DNA of 64,000 nucleotides, from the NCBI GenBank assembly GCA_947561715.1, contig OX387197.1:8739001-8803000 (forward strand). Reading direction: 5' to 3'. A program made the translations under genes and the position numbers. This DNA is from Ascidia mentula (taxonomy: Eukaryota; Chordata; Ascidiacea; Phlebobranchia; Ascidiidae). The notes under the pieces are model-generated. The model made no database searches. It had not been told where the DNA came from and worked only from the letters and a program-made list of their open reading frames with translations. Numbering within the stretch: position 1 is the stretch's first letter; each line of letters opens with the position of its first letter. Positions 35,945 to 50,911 of this stretch are shown piece after piece.

Positions 35945-36343
35945 CCGTATTTTACGGACCATAAAGCGCACCCGATTATAAGGCGCACTGTCAATAAATT
36001 GCTTTGATTAGTTTTTTGTTCATACATAAGGCGCACCGGGCCATAGAACGCAACGTATTTTAAGGAGTATGGGTTACCGTATAAAGCTCATTAAACAAAA
36101 ACTTGTTACGTAATAAATGTAAGCAAATCACAATAGTATGAATATCACAGTTGCTAGTTGCTTTTACCGTAGTTTATTGTGTAAGACGGTGGTTTATTTA
36201 TAATAGTATCGGTACTGGTTTTGAGTGTAGGCAATAAAGCACTACTTGATCCATACATTAGGCGCACCGGCCTATAAGGCGCACGATCAATTTATGAGGA
36301 AAAAAAAGGATTTAAGTTGCGCCTTATGGTCCGTAAAATACGG
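35945..36343. mobile_element. MITE with ends CCGTATTTTACGGACCATAA
   Basis: The left end CCGTATTTTACGGACCATAA (35945) and its inverted copy ending at 36343 enclose about 399 bp. Degenerate copies of GGCGCAC and CATAAGGCGCAC recur inside near both ends. This terminal motif is a widely seen animal MITE type. It is nested in the larger TIR element. Confidence 0.75.
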
Positions 36344-36678
36344 TATGCATACGAAGTTGTCTCCCGCAATGTTTCCTACGATTCCCCACTTTCCAACCAA
36401 ACCAATACAATAGATACAGGAAAACTAAGGAGTGATAGTTACCTAAAAATCCGAATGTACGTCAGTTCTACATCAAGGGAAATCACCGAAAATGCTTTCA
36501 AAATATGTGATGTTTTCATTTGCATGATTTCCATGACAAAGAAAGAATTTGACCAGGTGGGCCTAACTTTTTTGTTTTCTTAGCAGCTCTGGAGTGATTT
36601 CGTTCAGTAAACTGTAAGCGTACATTTCTTCTTTCTGTAGCTATGTTGTATTGTTATTTGTAAAACACGTTTACAACC

Positions 36679-39600
36679 ATGCTACGGTTTTCGCCCAAAG
36701 TTCGAAGATTGCAGAGTTTTTCGCCATACACACGCTTGGTCACCAATTTTTCATCGAATGGACTGAAACATGAAGCTCAACGGTTTAACGACTTTGGCAT
36801 ACAAATGTTGTCACCAAAAATGCACGAACAAACTTTTCAAGAATGCTACAATGCACGGAGTAATATTGACACTTCTGTAGACATCGAAAGAAGTATAAAC
36901 TACCTTAAAAAGTTTGGACTTCTCAACAACAAAAGTGACGTAATAGATGATGTTAGTTTTGACTTACCTAAGCTAAAAGGAAACAATCTGGACGAACATT
37001 TTCAAAATATTGCCAAACAGCAAAGTCAAAAGTATTTTTTGATGTTGTTTGAATTAGTACAGTCCTCTCTTCCCCCCATGCCTAAAACAGATAAGTGGTC
37101 AAATAGACCAGGATGGACCAGATACATACAAACAAAAAATGGACAAGTCATTGAACCAGTCGACTGTCCAGAGGCAGGTGGCTTAATTTTTGATTGTGAG
37201 GTATTGGTAACTGAAAGCAAACTTCCTGTTATGGCTGTTGCTGCATCTGTTAATTGCTGGTATTCTTGGACAAGTAGCAGTTTACACACAGAAAACGAAA
37301 TTAAATATGATATTAACTCTCTTATTCCTTTGGAATCTAAGGATTCCCACAAAAATCCTTCCAAGAATGATCCAAAGCTGATTGTGGGTCATAATGTATC
37401 CTATGACAGAGCGAGAGTTAAAGAACAATATTACAACCAGCTGTCAAATGTAAGGTTTTTGGACACAATGAGTATGCACATTGCCACCAGTGGGTTTAAT
37501 GTCAAACAACGCAACATTTTTAACTCAACAAAAAATGCAACAGTAGAAGCAAGTGAGGGCAAGGCTCTGAAGCACAACTGGATTGACGCTGGCTGTACTA
37601 ATTCACTTGCAGATATTCATAAGTTTTACTGTGGAAGCAAGCTAGACAAGGCAGCCAGGCAGACATTTGTGGAAGGGAACAAAGAGGATGTTAAAAGGGA
37701 GTTTAACATATTGATGGCTTACTGTGCAAGCGATGTTGCTGCCACTCACAATGTACTTCAGAACTTGGCACCTCTGTACTTTAAAAGATTTCCACATCCA
37801 GTGAGTTTTGCTGGTATGTTAGAAATGGGCCAAATGTATCTTCCTGTAAATCAGAACTGGGGCCGCTACATCCGGTCCAGCGACAATGAGTATAACAGTT
37901 TAAACCAGCAGTTAAAAAGTCACCTGATGACTTTGGCAAATGATGCTTGTCATCTTGCGGAAAATGAAAAGTTTTCTGATGACTGGTGGCTGTGGGATTT
38001 GAATTGGGATGTAAGGGAATTCAAGCTTCTAAACAAGGCTCGCAAAGGGTGGGTCCTCCAAGCAGAAAACAATTACAGTATAACTGATGAAGTTTCCATG
38101 CTTCAACACACTTTTACAAGTAAAGAAAAGCGAGCTCTTGGCAAACAGGAAAACCCCAATGTGGCTGTTGAGAAAACAGCTGTAGTGGAGGAAATAATCA
38201 ACACTGCTAGCTTTCTGGGTAAAGTTTCTAGTCATCTTCCAGGCTACCCAAAATGGTACAGTGAACTATGTGTAAGGGAAAGTGACCCTGCTTGGAGTCA
38301 GGGGCCTATTAATATGTCTGTTTTAACAAGAATAACAGCGAATTTGCTAAGATTGACATGGTTGGGATACCCCATACATTATGTGGACAATTTGGGATGG
38401 GGCTATCTTGTCCACAAATCAGAAAAACATTTAAATAATGCTTTAAAACATGGCCCAGTTGATCTAGAAGAGATTGATTCTTCAGATGATAACAACAACC
38501 TTGAAAGCTTTTACACGAAAGCTGAGCAAGTGGAAAATTTGCCTCTTCAGTACACTTTTCATCGATTGCCACACAAAGATGGTGGTGAAAAAAATGTTGG
38601 CAACCCCTTGTCACATGCATTTTTACCACACATTGAGTCTGGAAGACTAACTTCTGATGATGCTTCACTTGCACAACTTTGCTTGGGTATTAACAAAATT
38701 TGTTCCTATTGGAGAAGCTCCCAAAATCGTGTCAAAGAGCAAATGTTTATCTCTTTAAATAATGATTGTTTTTCAGACAGTGTTCGCAGTAAGGTTTCTC
38801 TTGAAAACAACTCACCGGGAGCAATCATACCACAGGTTATAGTGAGTGGCACTGTATCCCGGAGGGCTGTGGAAACAACTTGGTTAACTGCAAGTAATGT
38901 TCAGAGTGACAGAATAGGAAGCGAACTAAAAACCATGGTTCAAGCACCACCTGGCCAAAGCTTTGTTGGAGCAGATGTTGATTCAGAAGAACTTTGGATT
39001 GCTTCCCTGCTTGGGGATGCAGAATCGATAGGAATACATGGGTGCACTCCTTTGTCATGGATGACTCTACAAGGTAACAAACGTGATGGTACAGATCTTC
39101 ATAGCAAAACTGCTACAACAATTGGTTCCTCCAGAGATGAAGCCAAAGTATTTAATTATGCGAGAATGTATGGTGCTGGAAAGCGCTTGGCATTGCAAAC
39201 TTTAATGCAACATAATCCCCAGTTGAGCAGAAATGAAGCAATTGAAAAAGTCAATTCTCTTTATGAACTGACCAAGGGCAAACCAACCTTCCAGCTAAGT
39301 GAAGAAGGATTGTGGTGTTTGAAAAAAACTGGAATTAAAGTGAACTTTTCATCACCAGAACAAAGAACTTTAGCTTTTGATGAAGTGGTTAAAATACACA
39401 ATGCAGCTACTTCGGCATTTGGAAATGTTAAAAGCATAAAGCGCAACAGCTTGGTTGCAGGGAGGAGATGGGTCAATGGAACCGAGTCCCACATGTTTAA
39501 CAAACTCGAAAAAATTGCAAGGCAGAAGAATCCAAAAACTCCAGTATTGGAGTGCTGGATAAGTCAAGCTCTAGAACCGAGTAAAGTGAGTGATGAATTT

Positions 39601-40026
39601 ATGCACACTCGCATGAACTGGGTTGTACAAAGCTCTGCAGTGGACTATCTGCACTTGCTGTTGGTTGCTATGCGCTGGCTCATCAATGAATACAAGTTGA
39701 AAGCTAGGTTTGTTTTAAGTATCCATGATGAAATTAGATACCTTGTTGATGATGGAGACACCATGGCTATTGCCCTTGCACTTCAAATTTCCAACCTTTT
39801 GACAAGATGCATGTTTGCCTACAAACTTGATATGCATGATCTACCTTTAAGTGTAGCTTTTTTTAGCTCAGTTGAAGTGGACAAAGTTTTACGTAAAGAT
39901 GTAACCGACAACTGTGTTACCATATCAAACCCAAATGGTTTGCAAAGTAAATATGGTATTCCTTTGGGAGAAAGTTTGGACATTTATGATTTGCTTAGAA
40001 TAACTAATGGTAAATTAGCAAAATAA
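36679..40026 (+). CDS. POLG: Mitochondrial DNA polymerase gamma catalytic subunit, single coding exon
   Basis: One uninterrupted frame of 1115 residues. Exonuclease motifs: Exo I LIFDCEVLV (about residue 171, Asp-x-Glu), Exo II IVGHNVSYDRARV (about 235), Exo III YCASDVAATHN (about 348). Polymerase motifs: A VGADVDSEELWIASLLGD (about 762), B RDEAKVFNYARMYGAGKR (about 819), C LSIHDEIRYLVDDGD (about 1012). All catalytic acids are present. The N-terminus is Arg- and Ser/Phe-rich with few acids, as for a mitochondrial presequence. It replicates and proofreads mtDNA in the matrix with its accessory subunit. Vertebrate POLG has more than 20 exons (human 1239 residues), so lack of coding introns is unusual here. 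An acceptor-like ttctttctgtag ends at 36640 in the leader. Confidence 0.97.
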   Translation: MLRFSPKVRRLQSFSPYTRLVTNFSSNGLKHEAQRFNDFGIQMLSPKMHEQTFQECYNARSNIDTSVDIERSINYLKKFGLLNNKSDVIDDVSFDLPKLKGNNLDEHFQNIAKQQSQKYFLMLFELVQSSLPPMPKTDKWSNRPGWTRYIQTKNGQVIEPVDCPEAGGLIFDCEVLVTESKLPVMAVAASVNCWYSWTSSSLHTENEIKYDINSLIPLESKDSHKNPSKNDPKLIVGHNVSYDRARVKEQYYNQLSNVRFLDTMSMHIATSGFNVKQRNIFNSTKNATVEASEGKALKHNWIDAGCTNSLADIHKFYCGSKLDKAARQTFVEGNKEDVKREFNILMAYCASDVAATHNVLQNLAPLYFKRFPHPVSFAGMLEMGQMYLPVNQNWGRYIRSSDNEYNSLNQQLKSHLMTLANDACHLAENEKFSDDWWLWDLNWDVREFKLLNKARKGWVLQAENNYSITDEVSMLQHTFTSKEKRALGKQENPNVAVEKTAVVEEIINTASFLGKVSSHLPGYPKWYSELCVRESDPAWSQGPINMSVLTRITANLLRLTWLGYPIHYVDNLGWGYLVHKSEKHLNNALKHGPVDLEEIDSSDDNNNLESFYTKAEQVENLPLQYTFHRLPHKDGGEKNVGNPLSHAFLPHIESGRLTSDDASLAQLCLGINKICSYWRSSQNRVKEQMFISLNNDCFSDSVRSKVSLENNSPGAIIPQVIVSGTVSRRAVETTWLTASNVQSDRIGSELKTMVQAPPGQSFVGADVDSEELWIASLLGDAESIGIHGCTPLSWMTLQGNKRDGTDLHSKTATTIGSSRDEAKVFNYARMYGAGKRLALQTLMQHNPQLSRNEAIEKVNSLYELTKGKPTFQLSEEGLWCLKKTGIKVNFSSPEQRTLAFDEVVKIHNAATSAFGNVKSIKRNSLVAGRRWVNGTESHMFNKLEKIARQKNPKTPVLECWISQALEPSKVSDEFMHTRMNWVVQSSAVDYLHLLLVAMRWLINEYKLKARFVLSIHDEIRYLVDDGDTMAIALALQISNLLTRCMFAYKLDMHDLPLSVAFFSSVEVDKVLRKDVTDNCVTISNPNGLQSKYGIPLGESLDIYDLLRITNGKLAK

Positions 40027-40195
40027 ACATATACACCCCAATGTGTGCTCATATAAGTGTTTCATTTCTTCACATTCTGTTCACATGTCTTTTTCAATGG
40101 AAAAAGCCTGATTTTTTTTACATTTTTAGAGGTGGTTGGTTATATTTAAATATTGTGAGTGGCTAATTTACAACAGATGAACAGATAAGCTGGTC

Positions 40196-40716
40196 ATGAA
40201 TGCTTACAGTGTCCCTGATGACATTGACAGACCTCTGTTTGGTGTAAGCACCAGACGGGTAAGTTTGAAATATGTACTTGTGGTGTTATTTTTAGCAAGC
40301 ATTTTTTGTGTTAGGAAAGGCTTCTCAACCTTATTCTGGGAATTGCTACCACTATGTGTGTGATCGCCACATTTATCAGTGCCTTTGCGCAAAATACAAA
40401 ATCTGGTGCAGTGATTGCCATTAATATCTACTTTGTTATCTGCATCGGGTTTGTTTGTTGCTCTCTTTTGCTTTTGGTAAGTGGGTTGGTAAATAATGAT
40501 GTGTATCATGGCTGCTTATTTATTTTCCGAGTGACTACATGAACTACTTATTAATTTTTTTGTTTTTAGATTCATTGGTATCGTCAGGGAGATGTTGATC
40601 CAAAATTTCGTAAAATGATTTATTTTAATTCTATCACAGTGGTTATGCTTTGTGTTTCTGCAAACTTGTACATTTATAGTGTTGCTGGTCAGAGCTATAA
40701 CAATACACAGTCCTGA
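40196..40716 (+). CDS. TMEM243: TMEM243 small membrane protein
   Basis: Exons 40196-40258, 40315-40476 and 40570-40716 encode 123 residues (human 118). The DIDRPLFG start, RLLNLILGIATTM, the second hydrophobic span and IHWYRQGDVDPKFRKMIYF match TMEM243 closely. Four hydrophobic stretches predict a multi-pass protein. Its function is poorly known; the human gene is also called MM-TRAG. AATAAA at 40743-40748 lies 27 bp after the stop. It is convergent with GUF1, the two stops being about 255 bp apart. Confidence 0.9.
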
Positions 40717-40970
40717 CTATTTCCTTTTCTTTGATAACAGACAATAAAATACACACATGTTTCTGATGTAATTTGTTGCCAACTTAATCTTACAGACCTT
40801 AAATAAAAGGTTTTAATTTATACATACACTTTTCTGATATAATGATATTTGGATGGCCCTTGTTAATATTAAGTTACTGCTTTCTGTTTATCACCCACAA
40901 TCACTGTGCTAATGATCTCCTGTCATTAATGAAAGTTGTATATTGATTTTATTGCATAGAAAATATTTTG

Positions 40971-43913
40971 CTATTGTTTAAATACGTCAATAAAAACTTT
41001 CCGAGGGATGTGCATTAAACCAGATTGTTTCATTGACTTCATTTTCTCTGAATGCTTTTTTAAAATCTTTAGTTTTCTTGAGTAGTCTCCACCAGACTTG
41101 GATGCAAAAACAAATTAGTGTTAGTTTAATGAAATAAATATAACATGTCATTATTACTTACACACTTGGCAAGTACATCTTTTTTAAGAGCTGATTTTCT
41201 GGTTAAAAATGAAGTTGTGTGAAATGTGTAGACAGTGAGTTTAATTAGGTATTTGGATAACAAAATTGTGATATCTTAGTGCTAAGATATTAAATTAAGG
41301 ATGTTAGACGAATCTGTTTTAGTTTGAAGTGTGTTCATTCAAACATACGTTTCCCGGGACAGTATTTTTTTTCCTATCGCAGCCTGAATGGAAATAGGAT
41401 AGGGTTGAGCTGGTAAAGATGCTTTTAATTTTTCACACATTTTTCGTCCAAGTAGTTCAGCTTTTTCATATGCACAAACTAAACAGATAAAAAGCAACTT
41501 TAAAAGTTTTTGCAAAAGTATGAGGAACTATATTACCTCTCGATAAGTCTTCCACAAGAAATCCATTGATGAGAATGTCAATTTTTTTTAAGTCCACAGT
41601 TTCGTACGTTGACTCCTCATAGTCCAAACTGCATGGAGTGCATTTATAGATTTTGGAAAGAATGATATGAACATACTGCTACCTTGCATAGCCTGATGAA
41701 ATGGACTTTATTTCGTCATAAAAATCGTCAACTAAAACTTCGCTTGATGGCATTTTATATATTAACACAGTTTGTGTATCACTTATGTTGCTCTCTGCAA
41801 TTTGTTCACCAGTGTGTCTCTGCAGACATAATAAATGTTAGGATAAACATAAAAATACAATACCTATGACCAGGAAAATAGTGTAAAATTAATTTTAGTG
41901 TTCAGACCACTGATTTCAAGGAAAGGCCAAAATTTACCTACATCACAAAACTGTTTTATTGCTATGCTGTACTGGACAGGGGTAACAATGGTGGCTGTAA
42001 CAACTGGTTGTAAATACTCTTCAACTTCGGTTTCATCAGGAAAATCAGATGGTTTTGTGATGAGTATTTCCACTGACTGTTTTCTTCCTTTTTTTCGTGA
42101 AGCTCTTAGTATCGCTGAAAAGAAAAAATATCATTTTTGTGGGTATATCATGTGTCCACCAGAGGCAGCATATCTATCACAATCTTTACTTCATAACAGT
42201 CTGACTAATGTCGTACCCTTGTAAGTAACATTGGGCATGGTGACAACTGTATCAACTTGAAATTCCTGCTTTAGCCGTTGGCGGAAAATATCCATGTGTA
42301 AAAGTCCAAGATAACCCACAACAAATCCTCGTCCTGCATAAAACTTTATAAAAATGGTCCTTGTAAATGTGTCTTAAATATTAACCTAAAACAGGACTAT
42401 CAGTTTTCTCTACTGCCACACTTCTATCATTTAGCATCAGTTTGTCAATGGCAGACTGCAGTGCATCATACTCAGCAGGAAGCGGAGGAAAGAGTCCAGC
42501 ATATACAACCGGACGCGATTTGACAAATCCCGGTAGGGGTTTAACTGGCGAGTTCTCCTTGAAAAATGTGTCACCAATCTGGGCCTCGGAGATACCTTTC
42601 ATACCACAAATAATATAACCAACTTGGCCTACAAGACAAAAAACACAAAAGTTCAATGTTGCACTAAAAACAGATCAATCCGATCACACAAGCCATAGGC
42701 TTTGTAGGAAGACACTACTAACCTGGGTACAAGATTCCTGTTTTTTCACGGCCAGGACGAAGAATACCCACTTCCTGCACCACATATGACTTTTTTCCTT
42801 TGTCTTCTCTTGCTGACAAAAACTCGGATGTGATTGTGTCACCATTGCGAAGTACGCCATCAATTACAGTTACATAGGCAGTGACACCCCTGTGCATCTC
42901 AAATATTGAATCAAACAACAACACTTTCAGGTTATTGTTCACTTTGAATGATAAGGGCTCACGCTGAACAGGTGAAGGCAATTTGCACACAATAGCCTGA
43001 ACAAAATTGTATTTTGTTTGCATGTTGACCCGTGCAATTTAAACTTACATTCAGAACTTCATGTATATTTAAACCATTTTTTGCAGAAATAGCAATTATA
43101 TCTTCAAGCTCTGTACCAAACGAGCAATGCATTTCTTCCACCACACGATCAACATTTGCAGTTTTTAGGTCAATTTTGTTAATAACTGGAATTATGTGTA
43201 AATTGTGCTGTAAAAACAAACAAGCTGCTGAGTGTCATTCTTCTACAACAAAGAGCCAATGTCCATACCTCCATAGCAAGGTAAAAATTTGCTAGAGTTT
43301 GAGCTTGTACACCTTGTGTTGCATCTACTAACAATAAAACTCCTTGGCAAGCAGCTAACGACCGTGAGACTTCATATGAAAAATCCACATGACCCTTCAC
43401 CACAAAATTTAACTATGTTTATAACATTAATACCACCAAGCATAAAATTTTTATACCCACAGGAGTGTCAACAAAATTTAGGAGGTATGGTATGTTGTCG
43501 TGTTCATATATAATGGATGCAGTCTGTGCTTTAACAGTGATTCCCCGTTCGCGCTCAACTTGAAGACTGTCCATTATCTGTTTTATTCCCTCAGATTTGG
43601 AAATGGTGTCGGTAGCTAACAATTAAACGCACCGTGTTTGAATGTCTTTGTTTTTCGAAGCACTGTTTTACTAACCTTCAAGCAGTCTGTCAGCCAAAGT
43701 ACTTTTACCATGATCAACATGGGCAATTATTCCAAAGTTTCGTATTCGTTCAGGTGGGAAGGATGTAAGATCAACAGCACTGATTGTAGATTTACGTGAG
43801 TACAATTTACTTGTGCTAATTTTCCGATGCATAACAGCCACACACTTTTGCAGACAGGTGTTACATATAAATAGTGGCCTCAACCTGACAGCCATAATTA
43901 ACATACCCAACAT
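40971..43913 (-). CDS. GUF1: Mitochondrial translation factor GUF1 (EF4/LepA)
   Basis: Thirteen exons join in frame to about 668 residues, matching human GUF1 (669): 43676-43913, 43461-43615, 43269-43394, 43049-43207, 42723-42996, 42386-42628, 42217-42333, 41942-42114, 41683-41819, 41537-41628, 41349-41478, 41162-41198, 40971-41096. After a basic mitochondrial leader come G1 AHVDHGKS, G2 region [13 protein letters not shown]3 DTPGH and G4 NKID. The LepA C-terminal domain ends [22 protein letters not shown]1 is a GTPase that binds mitochondrial ribosomes and promotes accurate translation under stress. A polyadenylation signal on the minus strand (40948-40953) follows the stop by about 18 bp. 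Exon 12 is only 37 bp. Confidence 0.95.
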
Positions 43914-44330
43914 AGACTCTGAAAATTACAAGTACGCTTGAATGATAAAATCTAAATGGCAGTAAAACAAAACACTCAAAAAGGAATTGCCATTAAATAC
44001 CATAAAATCAGTGTGAAAATATCAAAATAACCAACAGTACACCAACATGATGTTGTCATAAAATATTCATGCAACAACAACAAACTCAAGAAGAAAGTTA
44101 CTACAGTCTATTGTAAATAACAGAAAAAGGGTGAACAATTTGATACAATTAAAGTCGACTTTTGTAAGCTTTGGTACAGTAAAAGTTTGCTATACAGTAA
44201 ACACATTTTTGACCATCTGGCAAGTATAACTTTTGTAGTATATTGTTAGATGCATGGTGATCAAACAACTTCACAGTGCAGACAAACAAAGAAATAAGAG
44301 TGATAAAATACCCTTTTTTGTTTTATATGG
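43914..44330. other. Gap between TPCN2 3' end and GUF1 5' end
   Basis: About 400 bp of AT-rich sequence between two minus-strand genes. It must hold the GUF1 promoter and the TPCN2 3' untranslated region. No motif can be named. Confidence 0.45.
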
Positions 44331-49041
<4,711 letters not shown>

Positions 49042-50911
49042 TAAGGTACAATAAATACTCTCAGACAGAATGAAAGTAAGGCAAGCACAGCATTACTAAA
49101 ACAATATGTTTCGGACCTGTAAATAAATGCTGATGAGATGATTGCAGAAGCGAACATTTTGGAGTAACAAGAAAGTAGATTAGGTTGCATTTTAGTAAAG
49201 ACTCTAACATTTTTACAAATTCAAAATATTTTTATTGTAAAACAGTTGTCCTAACTTTTTCACAGTCACGAACCCTTTTCATATATTCATCGATGTCTAC
49301 CAAACATTTTAGACCCCTACCTAAAATCTACCTACAGCTTTTGTGACATACGATTTGTTCAAACAAAACATTTAATGTGATAACAACTACAGAAACCCAA
49401 ATATTAGAGCCTATAAGAAAATTTCTGTTGAAACAGAACAGAATATTTGTAAATTTTAATGCAGTCGTGGGGTCACCAAGGACAATAAGAGGGTCACAAA
49501 AATGTTTTTAACAAAAAAATGAAAATGTTCACTGCGACCAGGTGGCCGTAGTGTCATTGCAAGCTGTCGACAGTTGCCTTGTAAAAAAAGAGAATAGATA
49601 GTCATCACTAAAAAATAGAGTGAATATCGCTATCAGGAAAACAATGGAAAAGAATAAGCCAACTGACACATTCCTACATATATGATTGTATTGATAAATC
49701 ACAATTTGTTTCAAGAAATTATGAGACAGACTTTGTAAAACACTCAACACGACCTGAAAAGTTACCGTGGCTTTAACATATGTATATAGGCTACAGAAAA
49801 GGAGATCAAGGAGGGTGTTGCAGGCTGCATGAAAATCGTTGAAAGGAGTCATGAGGAAAAAAAGTTGAGAAACACTGTTTTTATGTTAAGCCTGCTTTTG
49901 CTAATTTATCTCACAGATCTCTTGGGAATTTACGAACATCGGTTGTGAACCACTGGTTTAAAACAACTTGGTTTAAAACAACTCCTACTTTTATTACAGA
50001 AAAACATGCTTTCCCCATCTTTTCCTAATCCCCCCAAATTATTTCAATAATAACACAAATACATCAACAACAAAGCAGCATGCAATCATTAACTTATCAG
50101 TTTGACGAAACTAAATAATTTAAAAAAATTAAGAACATTATTAACACAATTATTGACAATTTAACCGAAATAGAAAACATTGCGTTTGTAATAACCTTCG
50201 ACAGAACCATTTATTTCATCACAACAGCTGCTTCTTTTTTCTTTTTGGGCTGCTAAGTTACGGCCAAGATAGGTTGTCATCCAAATTCAATTACCTGAAC
50301 AAAATCGGTTGCTTAATACGTGACTGCCGCACCGTTGAGGGAAAGTGCATACAGCGCGAGGGTATAGGCAATGCACTCTAAATATTAACAAAGTAACCTA
50401 TGGTGGACGCAATGCAGTGTATAACAGAAAGGGAAAACGGTTTAATTTATATTATAACCCCTTTATAGACGAAAATATGTGCTTTCCCTGATCGCCGCGG
50501 TTGTTATGTGTTCAGGCATCCGTTTTTGTCCAGACAACTGATCTTGGGCGACAACGTATTTTAGCCGTAATGGTACTGCCCCTTTCTCTTTTTTGGGGTG
50601 TGTGACCAGTCATGCGTTCACAGAAGAATTCTGTCGCTCCAGACGAGAATACGAGTGCTTCTAGTTTCTTTACAATGCTTAATGTTGACATCTAAAGGAA
50701 TGTTTGAGACTTGTGTGAACTGTAAAGGTATTTGCAGTAACCTATGTAGCACTTTAGAGATTTAGAAAAAAGGATTTTCCTACTGAATACGATTGTGTAA
50801 ATAGCTTCCTCTAATAATGTATCATACAAAATTTTTATTGTGTTTTTGTAGATCTTCGTATGCGTGTTGGTGATACTGATAGGGTTGCCACACCATTAGT
50901 CTTATGACACC
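49042..50911. other. Divergent upstream region of TPCN2 and SH3PXD2A
   Basis: About 1.9 kb separates the two start codons. It includes the hAT-derived stretch 49243-49955, a tandem pair of GGTTTAAAACAACT (49955-49985) and a less AT-rich part near 50270-50640 that may be promoter. No exon is recognised. Confidence 0.4.
49243..49955. mobile_element. Degenerate hAT-type element, possibly composite
   Basis: The left end CAGTTGTCCTAACTTTTTC and right end (minus strand CAGTGGTTCACAACC) resemble hAT termini. The flanking octamers TTGTAAAA and GTTTAAAA agree at six of eight positions. A second right-type end (minus strand CAGTGTTTCTCAAC) at 49864-49877 suggests a nested or alternative boundary. No transposase is present. 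It appears older than the copies with perfect target duplications. Confidence 0.5.

Larger units (their letters stand above)
34945..36438. mobile_element. Composite transposon with 82-bp terminal inverted repeats
   Basis: An 82-bp left arm (34945-35026, starting CTATCACTCCTTAGTTT) is repeated in inverse orientation at 36357-36438 with a handful of mismatches. The 1.5-kb unit carries no transposase. Inside are a tandem array of about 64-bp units (35036-35259) and a complete smaller MITE (35945-36343). Long inverted ends plus an internal minisatellite resemble foldback-type elements, but the superfamily is not certain and no target duplication is clear. It occupies most of the space between the divergent TTI2 and POLG genes. 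Confidence 0.7.

Noticed and set aside
36317-36583. 88-codon frame upstream of POLG
   Set aside because: It spans the nested MITE end and the right arm of the composite transposon; no protein motif.
40115-43913. A mitochondrial gene cluster (POLG, TMEM243, GUF1)
   Set aside because: TMEM243 is not clearly mitochondrial and proximity of two such genes on opposite strands is expected by chance.
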